64,000 nt of DNA from Danxiaibacter flavus. Lineage in GTDB: Bacteria; Bacteroidota; Bacteroidia; Chitinophagales; Chitinophagaceae. The stretch covers positions 558,001 through 622,000 of the forward strand of contig NZ_JAULBC010000001.1 of the NCBI RefSeq assembly GCF_041060425.1, in the 5' to 3' direction. The position numbers were made by a program, and so were the translations under genes. The notes beneath the pieces are model-generated. The model saw only the letters and a program-made list of their open reading frames with translations, ran no database searches and was not told the DNA's origin. Positions 17,467 through 26,675 of the stretch are shown here, piece by piece (within the stretch, counting starts at the first letter, position 1; every line of letters begins with the position of its first letter).

Positions 17467-18852
17467 ATGCTAGGAAAACTACAAGGATGGTCAGACACAA
17501 TAGCCGCACTTGCGACTCCGCAGGGTATTGGCGCTATTGGTGTAATAAGAGTAAGTGGTAAGGAGGCAATAAATATTGTAAATGACTTGTTTCCGTCAAA
17601 GGATCTGGAAAAGCAACCCTCTCATACACTTCATGTGGGTTATTTGAAAGATGGCGATAAAACCATTGATGAAGTGGTGATTTCTCTGTTCGTGGCGCCA
17701 AAATCATATACAGGCGAAAATGTTATCGAAATATCCTGTCACGGTTCTCACTATGTTCAACAGCAAATAATGCACGCGCTGAGCAATCATGGAGCAAGAC
17801 TGGCCAAGCCGGGGGAATTTACGCAAAGAGCTTTCTTAAACGGAAAGCTGGATCTGGCTCAGGCCGAGGCCGTAGCAGACTTAATTGCAAGTAATACCGA
17901 AGCCAGCAAGAGAACTGCTCTAAAGCATATGCGCGGAGGATTTAGCGGTATTCTAAAAGAGTTGCGTGACCAGTTGATCAAGTTCTCAGCGCTGATAGAA
18001 TTGGAATTGGATTTTTCGCAAGAAGATGTTGAGTTTGCCGACAGAATAGGACTACTGACTCTTCTTGAAAGCATCGAAAAACAGGTAACGCAATTACTGC
18101 AGTCATTTGCCTTAGGTAATGTGATTAAAAATGGCGTGCAGGTGGCAATCATAGGAAAACCCAATGCTGGTAAGTCGACTCTGTTAAATACGCTTTTAAA
18201 TGAGGAAAGAGCAATTGTCAGCGACATTGCCGGAACGACGCGTGATACGATTGAAGAGACATTGAACATTGATGGCATTCTTTTCCGCCTGATAGACACA
18301 GCGGGAATACGGGAACATACAAGTGACATTATCGAAAGTATTGGTGTGGAACGCAGTCTCGAAAAGATGCGCGAGGCGGATGTAGTTGTTTATTTGTTTG
18401 ATGTTAACGAGACATCGCCAGAAGATCTGAAAAGCATTGTGGAGGAGTTTGAAAATAAGCATATAAAATATCTTCTTATAGGCAACAAAGCCGATTTGCA
18501 ACCCCTGGAAACCTATGCCTCAAAATTCAATGAGATCCCACGTATTATTTTTATTTCTGCAAGAGAAAATCGTGGTATTGACTCCCTAAAACGCCAGCTG
18601 TTTGTTCATGCCATCGGCAATAATAATTTGATGGATGATACGGTGGTTACAAACGCCCGTCACGTAGAGGCACTTGAAAAGATCAGGCAATCGTTACAGG
18701 ATATTATTGAGGGATTGAATAATAAAATTCCAGGGGATTTGCTTGCGCTGGACATCAGGCGTTGTTTGCATTATTTAGGTGAGATTACAGGTGAGATAAC
18801 GAATGAGGATCAGCTGGATTATATATTTAGTAAGTTTTGTATTGGAAAGTAA
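17467..18852 (+). CDS. mnmE: tRNA modification GTPase MnmE (TrmE)
   Basis: GTPase that, together with MnmG, installs the aminomethyl or carboxymethylaminomethyl group on the wobble uridine of certain tRNAs. Starting at ATG 17467 gives 461 residues, with SDTIAALATPQGIGAIGVIR at the N-terminus as expected. G-domain motifs are seen: GKPNAGKST (230-238), DIAGTTRD (253-260), DTAG (277-280) and a GNKAD motif near 345. The C-terminus ends FCIGK, with the invariant Cys. The frame is open further upstream, but the additional residues do not fit the family. It is preceded by its own candidate promoter. Confidence 0.95.
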   Translation: MLGKLQGWSDTIAALATPQGIGAIGVIRVSGKEAINIVNDLFPSKDLEKQPSHTLHVGYLKDGDKTIDEVVISLFVAPKSYTGENVIEISCHGSHYVQQQIMHALSNHGARLAKPGEFTQRAFLNGKLDLAQAEAVADLIASNTEASKRTALKHMRGGFSGILKELRDQLIKFSALIELELDFSQEDVEFADRIGLLTLLESIEKQVTQLLQSFALGNVIKNGVQVAIIGKPNAGKSTLLNTLLNEERAIVSDIAGTTRDTIEETLNIDGILFRLIDTAGIREHTSDIIESIGVERSLEKMREADVVVYLFDVNETSPEDLKSIVEEFENKHIKYLLIGNKADLQPLETYASKFNEIPRIIFISARENRGIDSLKRQLFVHAIGNNNLMDDTVVTNARHVEALEKIRQSLQDIIEGLNNKIPGDLLALDIRRCLHYLGEITGEITNEDQLDYIFSKFCIGK

Positions 18853-18917
18853 TACTTTTTAGATACAGTGTAGATCGTTAGTGATAATTATCATTTACCG
18901 TGAGAATAAACCCATAT

Positions 18918-18925
18918 TATATTTG
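18918..18925 (+). promoter_or_regulatory. Candidate -7 box for the RhuM-Fic gene
   Basis: TATATTTG matches TAnnTTTG exactly, 16 bases before the ATG at 18942. No clear TTG is seen at the -33 distance. The region from the mnmE stop is AT-rich and has no terminator-like hairpin that I can identify. Confidence 0.4.
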
Positions 18926-18941
18926 AAATAAATTAATATAT

Positions 18942-19919
18942 ATGGATACAAAGGGAGAGATTCTTATTTATAAAGCTCCTGATGGCGAAGCCAGGTTAGA
19001 TGTTAGGCTTGAAGATGAGACAGTTTGGCTCACCCAGTCACAAATGGTGGATTTATTTGAAAGAGACAGAACAGTTATCACAAAGCATATCAATAATATA
19101 TTTAAAGAAGGAGAGCTTGTAGAAAAAAGCAATGTGCATTTTTTGCACATTGCAAATTCGGACAGACCGGTTAAGTTATACAATCTCGATGTTATCATTT
19201 CCGTCGGCTATCGCATAAAATCACAGCGCGGTACACAATTCCGCATCTGGGCTAATAAAATTCTTAAAGATTACCTGGTAAAAGGGTATTCAGTAAATGA
19301 AAAGAGACTACAGGAACAATCACGCCAATTAGAAGAACTTAAGCATACCGTAAAGTTGCTGGCTAATGTAATGGCAAATAAAGATCTTAACTCCGATGAA
19401 GCCACCGGCCTATTGAACGTAATTACCGATTACACGTATGCACTTGATGTATTGGATAAGTATGATCATCAAATTCTGGAAATCCGCGACACTACATCAA
19501 GGGAGTTATTTAAGATAACCTACGCCGAGGCAATAAAAGCCATAAATGGTCTGCGCGATAAATTTGGAGGAAGCACTCTTTTCGGAAACGAGAAAGATGA
19601 AAGTTTTCAAAGTTCATTAGGGGCTATTTATCAAACTTTCGACGGAAATGACGTATATCCAAGCATCGAAGAAAAGGCTGCAAATCTGTTATACTTCGTG
19701 GTGAAGAATCATTCTTTTTCTGATGGAAATAAACGTATTGCCGCATTCCTCTTTGTCTGGTTTCTAGAGAAAAATAAAATTCTTTACGGCGCCGATGGCT
19801 CGAAACGGATTGGTGACAATGCCCTTGTTGCACTAACGCTAATGATAGCAGAAAGTAAACCTGATCAAAAAGATATGATAGTAAAAGTGGTTGTCAACTT
19901 GATCAATCAAAAAAACTAA
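18942..19919 (+). CDS. RhuM-Fic/Doc fusion protein
   Basis: A 325-residue two-domain protein. The N-terminal part (about 1-120: VWLTQSQMVDLFERDRTVITKHINNIFKEG, then NLDVIISVGYRIKSQRGTQFRIWA) is the RhuM domain, known from a Salmonella pathogenicity-island protein of uncertain function. A charged, probably coiled linker spans about 118-150. The C-terminal part is a Fic/Doc domain with HSFSDGNKR at 257-265. Its Lys within the motif resembles the Doc kinase motif rather than the canonical AMPylating motif, in which Gly stands at that place. It stands alone between mnmE and the efflux operon. Fic-domain fusions often act on host or self proteins; the target here is unknown. Confidence 0.88.
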   Translation: MDTKGEILIYKAPDGEARLDVRLEDETVWLTQSQMVDLFERDRTVITKHINNIFKEGELVEKSNVHFLHIANSDRPVKLYNLDVIISVGYRIKSQRGTQFRIWANKILKDYLVKGYSVNEKRLQEQSRQLEELKHTVKLLANVMANKDLNSDEATGLLNVITDYTYALDVLDKYDHQILEIRDTTSRELFKITYAEAIKAINGLRDKFGGSTLFGNEKDESFQSSLGAIYQTFDGNDVYPSIEEKAANLLYFVVKNHSFSDGNKRIAAFLFVWFLEKNKILYGADGSKRIGDNALVALTLMIAESKPDQKDMIVKVVVNLINQKN

Positions 19920-19951
19920 ATCACAGCATTACATAGGTTGGATAATAAACC

Positions 19952-19979
19952 AAAATAGCCGGCTCGCACCGGCTATTTT
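19952..19979. terminator. Bidirectional terminator between RhuM-Fic and the efflux operon
   Basis: AAAATAGCCGG pairs perfectly with CCGGCTATTTT around a six-base CTCGCA loop. It lies between two convergent genes, has A/T tracts on both sides, and can serve both. Confidence 0.85.
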
Positions 19980-20007
19980 CCTTTGCATCATAACCATTCT
20001 ACATTTT

Positions 20008-21450
20008 CTAATTCCAACCACCACCCAATGCCTGGTAAATATTCACCATCGCATTTAGTTGTTGTTTTTTTGTTTCTATCAGCTCAAACTTCGATTCCAG
20101 TGCGTCGCGCTGGGTCATTAATACTTCCATGTAATCCGCGCGGGCAGATTTAAACAGATCATTGGAAATATCGATAGACTGCGTAAGTGCCAGCACTTGT
20201 TTTGACTTCAGGTCATAACTCTTTGCAAGGTTGTCCATTTTATTCATCTGATTAACAACCTCAACATAAGCATTCAGGATTGTTCGCTCATAGTTGTAAA
20301 CCGCCTGGACCTGTTTAGCATTGGCGTTAAAATAAGACGCTTTTATTGCGTTTCTGTTTATCAAAGGAGAAAGCAGCTCACCTGCGAGTGAATAGATCAA
20401 CGAAGCAGGTGTTGTAAATAAATAGGCCGGATTAAATGCCTGATAGCCAACTGATGCGGATATGGCCAGCTGCGGATAAAATTTCGCTTTTGCCACTTTT
20501 ACATCCAGCTTTAATGCAGCCAGCTCTTGTTCCGCCTGTCGAATGTCAGGGCGATTGGTGAGCAGTTGAGAAGGGATACCCGCCTGAATTACTCCCGGCA
20601 TTCCATTTTCAAAAGCCTTATCATCTCTGTCAATATGCTGCGGATATCTGCCTAAGAGAAAATTGATGCGGTTTTCCGTTTCGGTGATCTGCTGACGAAT
20701 CCCGAATTGAAGGCTGCGTGTATTTAAAACTTCTGCCTCAAATTTTCGCACTGCAAGTTCTGTAACCCGTGTAGCCTCCTTCTGTGCCTTTACTATTTGC
20801 AGCGCATTATTTTGAATGTCAATATTCTTATTTACGATTTCAAGCTGGTTGTCAAGGGCGAGTAATTCGTAGTAAGAATTGGCAATTTCAGCGATCAGAT
20901 TGGTGATTACGAAATTGCGGCCTTCGATTGTTGCCAGGTACCTGTTTACAGCAGCTTTTTTTGCATTGTGAAGCTTGTGCCATATATCTGCCTCCCATGT
21001 TGCATAGGCGGCAATTTGAAGATCCGGCATTGGGTCAGGCATTTCTTTTCCTTCTTTGATATCGGTATTCGCCTCCATCGCACCAATGTTCGTGTATCTG
21101 CCTGCTTTATCTACGCCTGCACCTACTTTTACACCCACAAAAGGCAGGTATTCACCTTTTCGTGCTTTTATTTCGTTACGTGCTATTTCGATTTCCTGCA
21201 AAGCGATGCTAAGCTCCTGGTTGTTTTTTAAAGCGGTATCGATCAGTGCATCAAGATATTTATCTGTAAAATATTCCTTCCATTTCACCACCGATTTCGC
21301 CGCAGAATCCTGCGATGCGGTAAAATATCCGGGAACTGTTTTGTTCTCAGTTTTGCTGGTCACAGCCGGTATTTTACAAGCCACATAGGTTAGTGAAATA
21401 AAAATGATCCCCGTATATAAATACAACTTGTTTTTACTCATGATTTCCAT
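20008..21450 (-). CDS. TolC-family outer membrane efflux lipoprotein
   Basis: Outer-membrane channel component of a tripartite RND pump, NodT/OprM type, about 480 residues. A signal peptide ending VACK gives a lipobox Cys near residue 25. Two outer membrane efflux repeats follow: LIDTALKNNQELSIALQEIE near 68 and NRPDIRQAEQELAALKLDVK near 295. The gene overlaps the pump gene by 17 bases at its start; an ATG three codons later (21441) is an equally good start and gives a cleaner signal peptide. It is the last gene of the operon, ending at the shared terminator at 19952-19979. Confidence 0.92.
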   Translation of the reverse strand: MEIMSKNKLYLYTGIIFISLTYVACKIPAVTSKTENKTVPGYFTASQDSAAKSVVKWKEYFTDKYLDALIDTALKNNQELSIALQEIEIARNEIKARKGEYLPFVGVKVGAGVDKAGRYTNIGAMEANTDIKEGKEMPDPMPDLQIAAYATWEADIWHKLHNAKKAAVNRYLATIEGRNFVITNLIAEIANSYYELLALDNQLEIVNKNIDIQNNALQIVKAQKEATRVTELAVRKFEAEVLNTRSLQFGIRQQITETENRINFLLGRYPQHIDRDDKAFENGMPGVIQAGIPSQLLTNRPDIRQAEQELAALKLDVKVAKAKFYPQLAISASVGYQAFNPAYLFTTPASLIYSLAGELLSPLINRNAIKASYFNANAKQVQAVYNYERTILNAYVEVVNQMNKMDNLAKSYDLKSKQVLALTQSIDISNDLFKSARADYMEVLMTQRDALESKFELIETKKQQLNAMVNIYQALGGGWN

Positions 21451-24400
21451 TTTTAGCCTGTAATAAATTTTCCCTTTCTGATTTGAAAAGAAAGAATTTG
21501 CGTTTCTTTTTCTTTTTGCCGGTATTGTGCATGAAGTCCTCTGTTAAAGGAACTTCATCTTCATCTCTGATGAGATGACGGCCTTCAGCCATCTTGCCAA
21601 ATATGTAGTATAGCCCCGGAACTACAATTACTCCGAAAACAGTTCCAAGCAACATACCTCCGGCAGAAGATGCACCGATAGTACGGTTACCTATGGCACC
21701 CGGTCCGGTTGCAAAAAGCAAAGGAATTAACCCGGCTATGAATGCAAAAGATGTCATCAGGATAGGACGGAAACGTACTTTGGCGCCTTCAATTGCTGCC
21801 TCAGCTATAGTGGCCCCCTGCTGATGCTTTTGCACGGCGAATTCCACAATCAACACAGCGTTCTTGCCCAGCAATCCAACAAGCATTACAAGACCTACCT
21901 GCGCATAGATGTCATTTGATAAACCCATTAGCTTAATCAATAGAAATGCGCCAAAGACACCTACAGGTAATGAAAGAATAACGGCCAGTGGGATGATGAA
22001 GCTTTCATATTGTGCTGCAAGAACCATGTACACAAATGCCAGTACGATAAGGAAGATGTACAATGCTTCATTGCCGCGTCCCACTTCATCTTTAGAAAGA
22101 CCGAGCCAATCTATGCCATAACCACGCGGCAGGGATTTGGCAACTTCCTGAATGGCTTCAATGGCTTCACCGCTACTGTAACCAGGCGCCGGAGCTCCAT
22201 TAATAGCAGAAGATGTGTACATATTGTAACGCGTGATCTCATTCAGGCCCTGGCCCTTTTTAATTTTCATAAAGGCCGAGTAGGGAACCATTTCATCCCT
22301 GTTGTTTTTCACGTAAAGCTTTAAAACGTCATCGGGTAACTGCCTGTATTCAGGTGCGGCCTGAACATATACTTTAAAGAAGTTTCCGAACCTGATAAAT
22401 CCAAGTTCATAGGTACTGCCTATCAGGATAGAAAGATTGTCCAGCGCTTTTCCGACAGAAACACCTTTTTGCATCGCTGCCTGGTTATCTATCTCCAACT
22501 CATACTGCGGATAATTAGATGCAAAAAAGGTAAAGAGCCCGGTAAGTTCCTTGCGCTTTTTAAGCGCAGCCATAAACTCATCGTTTACTTTGCCGAATTC
22601 CTTGTAATCTCCTGAGTTTGTTTTATCCAGCAAACGAAGCGAGAACCCGCCAGCTGCTCCATAACCTGGTACGGCTGGCGGCTGGAAAAACTCGATAGCC
22701 GCGCCTGGAATGTCTTTGGATTTTTCTTCCAGCTCTTCAATTATTTCAACGGCAGAATGCTTGCGCTCTGACCAGTCTTTTAAGTTGATAAGACATGTAC
22801 CGGCATTGGAACCACGGCCCTCGGTAAGAACTTCATAGCCCGCCAAAGAAGAAACCGACTGGACGCCTTCCACACCTTTGGCAATTTGCTGCAATTTTTT
22901 TGCAATATCATTGGTCCTTTCCAGCGTAGATCCCGGAGGCGTCTGAACAATTGCATAGATCATTCCCTGGTCCTCATTGGGAATAAAGCCAGACGGCAGT
23001 GTTTTAGACGTGGCCCAGATCCCTGCACAAAAGGCAAAGAGCAATCCGAATGTAACAACCCTGCGGCTTACGATCACCCTTAGAAGAGAAGCATATTTTC
23101 CTGTTACTTTATCAAACCAGTTATTAAATCCATCAATTAGCCTGTTCATAACCGTTTTCTTCCTGGGCTGCCCATGCGTATTTTTCAGGATCATGGCACA
23201 GAGCACCGGTGTTAACGTAAGTGCAACGAACCCGGAAATTACAATGGATGTTGCCATAGTAATAGAGAACTGCCTGTAAAACACACCTACGGGGCCGGTC
23301 ATAAATGCAACCGGAATAAACACAGCAGTCATCAAAAGCGTGATAGCAATAATGGCCCCGCTTATTTCTTTAAGCACTTTCTTTACCGCTTTGTACGGTG
23401 AAAGATGTTCTTCTGCCATTTTGGTGTGCACTGCCTCTACTACAACAATGGCATTATCCACCACAATGCCGATTGCCAGTACGAGCGCAAACAAAGTGAT
23501 CAGGTTGATGGTAAGGCCGAACATTTGCATAAACACAAATGCGCCAATCAACGATACAGGCACCGCAAGCGTTGGAATAAGTGTGGAGCGCCAGTCGCCA
23601 AGAAATATAAAAACTACCAAAGCCACCAAAATAAAGGCCTCAGCGAGCGTGTGAATTACTTTTTCTATTGAGGCATCAAGAAAACTTGATACATCATAAC
23701 TGATCTGGTAATCCATCCCCGGAGGGAAAGAACTTGCTTTAATTTCTTCCAGCTTAGCCTTTACCTCCTTAATAACATCACTGGCATTGCTGCCATAGGT
23801 TTGCTTTAATGTAATGGCTGCAGACGGATGGCCGTCCATGTTGGAGTAGATATCGTAAAACTCACTTCCTAACTCTACATCGGCAATGTCTTTCAGGTAA
23901 AGCATTTCACCATTTGCTTTCGCCCTGATAATTACATTCTGATATTGATCCGGCGTATTATACCTTCCCTGGTAGGTTAACACATATTCAAGCGATTGTG
24001 ACCGCTTACCGGTAGCCTGGCCTATTCTCCCCGGCGAACCTATCACACTTTGCTGGGCAAGAGCTTCCATTACCTCGTCTGTAGAGACATTATAAGCCCT
24101 CATCCTGTCTGGCTTCAACCAGATACGCATGGCATACTGGCGGCTACCGAGAATTTTGGCGCTACCTACGCCATTGAGGCGACTGATCTCAGGAATAATA
24201 TTTACACCGGCAAAGTTGTAAAGGAACTTTTCATCTGCCTTTGGGTCTTTGCTGTAAAGATTCACATACATCAACATGTTTGGAGAAGTATAACTTACTA
24301 CCAAACCCTCGCGTTGTACCAGTTCCGGCAGTCTGTTCGTTACCTGCTCTATACGGGTCTTGATATTAACCATTGCCTGGTTGGGGTCTGTACCCAGATC

Positions 24401-24682
24401 AAATACAATCTGTATAGTAGCTTCACCTGCACTTGTTGCATCAGAAGTCATGTACTTCATTCCCGGGGTGCCATTGATGGCTTTTTCCATCGGGATAAGC
24501 ACTGAATTTACCAACACGTTAGCGCTGGCGCCCGGGTAAGCCACGTTTACAACAACCATCGGCGGTGCAATGGAAGGAAACTGTGATACGGGCAGTGTTT
24601 TTATAGCCAGGACCCCCATAAAGATTATCACCACGGATAATACAATGGCAAGAACCGGCCGTTTTATAAACTTATTAAACAT
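21434..24682 (-). CDS. RND multidrug efflux pump, AcrB/MexB (HAE1) type
   Basis: Inner-membrane proton-driven pump of 1082 residues, with the usual twelve helices in two halves and two large periplasmic loops. Family signatures include PGASANVLVNSVLIPME near 50, GIVVDNAIVVVEAVHTKM near 399 with the proton-relay Asp pair of helix 4, and the late motifs NDIYAQVGLVMLVGLLGKNA. A lysine-rich C-terminal tail (KKKKKRKF) follows the last helix. It lies between adaptor and channel genes on the same strand, giving a complete pump operon. The substrate cannot be predicted from sequence. Confidence 0.96.
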   Translation of the reverse strand: MFNKFIKRPVLAIVLSVVIIFMGVLAIKTLPVSQFPSIAPPMVVVNVAYPGASANVLVNSVLIPMEKAINGTPGMKYMTSDATSAGEATIQIVFDLGTDPNQAMVNIKTRIEQVTNRLPELVQREGLVVSYTSPNMLMYVNLYSKDPKADEKFLYNFAGVNIIPEISRLNGVGSAKILGSRQYAMRIWLKPDRMRAYNVSTDEVMEALAQQSVIGSPGRIGQATGKRSQSLEYVLTYQGRYNTPDQYQNVIIRAKANGEMLYLKDIADVELGSEFYDIYSNMDGHPSAAITLKQTYGSNASDVIKEVKAKLEEIKASSFPPGMDYQISYDVSSFLDASIEKVIHTLAEAFILVALVVFIFLGDWRSTLIPTLAVPVSLIGAFVFMQMFGLTINLITLFALVLAIGIVVDNAIVVVEAVHTKMAEEHLSPYKAVKKVLKEISGAIIAITLLMTAVFIPVAFMTGPVGVFYRQFSITMATSIVISGFVALTLTPVLCAMILKNTHGQPRKKTVMNRLIDGFNNWFDKVTGKYASLLRVIVSRRVVTFGLLFAFCAGIWATSKTLPSGFIPNEDQGMIYAIVQTPPGSTLERTNDIAKKLQQIAKGVEGVQSVSSLAGYEVLTEGRGSNAGTCLINLKDWSERKHSAVEIIEELEEKSKDIPGAAIEFFQPPAVPGYGAAGGFSLRLLDKTNSGDYKEFGKVNDEFMAALKKRKELTGLFTFFASNYPQYELEIDNQAAMQKGVSVGKALDNLSILIGSTYELGFIRFGNFFKVYVQAAPEYRQLPDDVLKLYVKNNRDEMVPYSAFMKIKKGQGLNEITRYNMYTSSAINGAPAPGYSSGEAIEAIQEVAKSLPRGYGIDWLGLSKDEVGRGNEALYIFLIVLAFVYMVLAAQYESFIIPLAVILSLPVGVFGAFLLIKLMGLSNDIYAQVGLVMLVGLLGKNAVLIVEFAVQKHQQGATIAEAAIEGAKVRFRPILMTSFAFIAGLIPLLFATGPGAIGNRTIGASSAGGMLLGTVFGVIVVPGLYYIFGKMAEGRHLIRDEDEVPLTEDFMHNTGKKKKKRKFFLFKSERENLLQAKNGNHE

Positions 24683-24706
24683 TGTTTTTCGTTTTAAATT
24701 CTCAAA

Positions 24707-25789
24707 TTATTCGGCCGGTACTTTCAGGCTGGCAATTACTTTTCCAGGCTGTTCAAAATCGTAAGAGATCTTATCATTTTCTTTTACTTTACGTAAACCT
24801 TCCAGAAGAATTTTATCGTTTTCTTCCAGACCTTTGGATACCACATATAAGTCCTCCATTTCCGCTGCTACAGTTATTTCCTGCGTTTTTACTTTGTTGT
24901 CTTTGTCAATTACATACACGTATTTCTTGTCGAGCGTTTCGAAAGTTGCTTTCTGTGGAATGATCAGAGAGTTCTTTATTGGTACAAGCATTTGAATATT
25001 ACCTGTTTCGCCATGTCGCAGTAAGCCATCAGGATTGGGGAAAGTTGCTCTGAAAGGAATGTTTCCCGTTTCATTATCAAAATCGGCTTCAATGGTTTCT
25101 ACGTTACCGGTATGATTGAAGAGTTTATTATTCGCCATCAGCAAGCTTACTGATTGATTGTTGTTATGGGCTTTGGATTTATAATCAAGGTACTCTGCTT
25201 CTGGAACGTTGAAATACACCCACATTTTGCTGTTGTCAGAAAGTGTAGTCAAAAGATCTCCTTCTCCCAAAAGACTACCAACCCTTACCTGGAAACGATC
25301 GACAATACCATCGAAGGGCGCCCTTATTTCTGTAAACTGAAGATGGACCTGGTTAAGAGAAGATTCTGCTTTGGCTTTGGCAAGCTTGGCTTTGGCCATT
25401 GCCAGCTCATTCTGCGAAACGATATTTTTATCTGCCAGCGACTTTGTGTTCTGTACTTCGATCTCTGCAAAATTTACCTCTGCCTGCGCCTTTTCTAATT
25501 CTGCCTGGTACAGGTTAGGCATAATTTGAAATAAGAGCTGCCCTTTTTTTACGAATTGACCTTCATCAACAAATATCTTTTGTAAATAACCGCGTTCCTG
25601 CGCCCTCAATTCTATATGATGGATTGCATGGATCTGGCATACATAATTACTAACGATTGAAGTGTCCATTTTTGCAGGAGTCGTTACAAGGAATTTTGTT
25701 TGTTCTTCCTTTTCTTCAACCGGCTTGTTTTTACAGCTTGTATTGCACAACAAGGCGCACAAGCCCGCGAGCATGAGAATTTTGTTCAT
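24707..25789 (-). CDS. RND efflux periplasmic adaptor lipoprotein
   Basis: Membrane fusion protein that bridges the pump and the outer-membrane channel. A signal peptide of the lipoprotein type leads to Cys 19 (NTSCKNK). The order is: lipoyl half-motif (GYLQKIFVDEGQFVKKGQLL near 72), a coiled-coil hairpin (about 105-150), the second lipoyl half (APFDGIVDRFQVRVGSLL near 157), and beta-barrel and membrane-proximal domains. Length is 360 residues, as usual. It is the first gene of the three-gene efflux operon; 24 bases separate it from the pump gene. Confidence 0.94.
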   Translation of the reverse strand: MNKILMLAGLCALLCNTSCKNKPVEEKEEQTKFLVTTPAKMDTSIVSNYVCQIHAIHHIELRAQERGYLQKIFVDEGQFVKKGQLLFQIMPNLYQAELEKAQAEVNFAEIEVQNTKSLADKNIVSQNELAMAKAKLAKAKAESSLNQVHLQFTEIRAPFDGIVDRFQVRVGSLLGEGDLLTTLSDNSKMWVYFNVPEAEYLDYKSKAHNNNQSVSLLMANNKLFNHTGNVETIEADFDNETGNIPFRATFPNPDGLLRHGETGNIQMLVPIKNSLIIPQKATFETLDKKYVYVIDKDNKVKTQEITVAAEMEDLYVVSKGLEENDKILLEGLRKVKENDKISYDFEQPGKVIASLKVPAE

Positions 25790-25899
25790 GGTGTTTTATG
25801 GATTATTGATTCAGATTTTCCTGATATTTCTTTTGAATAGTGCATAGCATGCCTTAACCTCAGGTCATTAAAAAAATGGAGGCAAGACAATGAATAAGA

Positions 25900-25932
25900 A
25901 TTGAAAAATGTGTAGACGATTGACAGTCTACG
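25900..25932 (-). terminator. Possible weak terminator between the small exported protein and the efflux operon
   Basis: On the minus strand GTAGAC pairs with GTCTAC around an eight-base loop, followed by ACATTTTTC. It lies just after the stop of the 134-residue protein. Six base pairs is a short stem, so partial read-through into the efflux operon is possible. Confidence 0.4.
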
Positions 25933-25945
25933 TGCATTTAAAAAA

Positions 25946-26350
25946 TCAAATTCTTATAACGCGATGTATGATAAACTTGTAGCTGGAAACGTAAGAAAAG
26001 TGTTCACAAAATGGCAGCGGGTTTTCAAGAGAAGACAGTATGTGGCTCTGTATGTGAGCAAGTAAGAAAGTATTTGAATAGTAATTGTTGTCTAAGAGTT
26101 TCCGCAAAGGCTCTGATTCATCATCATCTTCAATCTCAATAGCCTTTATCCGCTCATACATTTTTTTTGCATTGGGAGAAGCTATGCCGTCAATATATGT
26201 ATCGTCGCTTTGTTTAGAAGCAAGATCATTTTGTAGAGAATTACTGAAGCCGGTTTTAAGCGCATACGAAGAGTGATGGCCATGCAACAGTGCATATCCA
26301 CCAACCACAATAAAACACAGTGAAAGCCATAATCTAAATAACCATTTCAT
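25946..26350 (-). CDS. Small exported hypothetical protein
   Basis: A 134-residue protein starting MKWLFRLWLSLCFIVVGGYALLHGHH, a typical signal peptide or membrane anchor, followed by a charged region (about 75-90, EIEDDDESEPLRKLL) and a hydrophobic C-terminus ending HRVIRI. I do not recognise a domain. It lies directly upstream of the efflux operon on the same strand, separated only by a weak terminator. Whether it is part of that operon is unknown. Confidence 0.6.
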   Translation of the reverse strand: MKWLFRLWLSLCFIVVGGYALLHGHHSSYALKTGFSNSLQNDLASKQSDDTYIDGIASPNAKKMYERIKAIEIEDDDESEPLRKLLDNNYYSNTFLLAHIQSHILSSLENPLPFCEHFSYVSSYKFIIHRVIRI

Positions 26351-26675
26351 GATCTCGCTTCAAAAATAATATGAAGTTGAATAAACAGGTGCAATTAGAA
26401 ATTGTTAAATGTGGTTAGCATATTAGTCAATGTCCAGTTGGCCCGGTGATTTTCTGTTTAAAGTGAGGGTTGGTATTTACTCGTTCAACACACCCGATAA
26501 AGGTTCTCTGCAGCTACAAAAAAATAAAGCTTTCCTTAACTGGAAAGCCATCGTGTTACATTGCCAGTTCAATCAAATCATTTCGTTGATGATTTGTGTA
26601 TGACGGCAAGAGTCGTAAAGTTAACGGTATGCATGTAACCTGCAAACTATTTTTTTTGAATCAAAATATGCAACA
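26351..26675. other. Intergenic region, 325 bases
   Basis: AT-rich spacer between two minus-strand genes. It contains the 5 prime region of the 134-residue protein and the 3 prime region of the 757-residue protein. A TTTCCTTAACTGGAAAG inverted pair is seen near 26532-26548, but it lacks a T tract in either direction. No repeat family or ORF was recognised. Confidence 0.4.

Noticed and set aside
23340..23671. Long antisense frames inside the RND pump gene
   Set aside because: They lie opposite a well-supported conserved gene and translate to low-complexity peptides.
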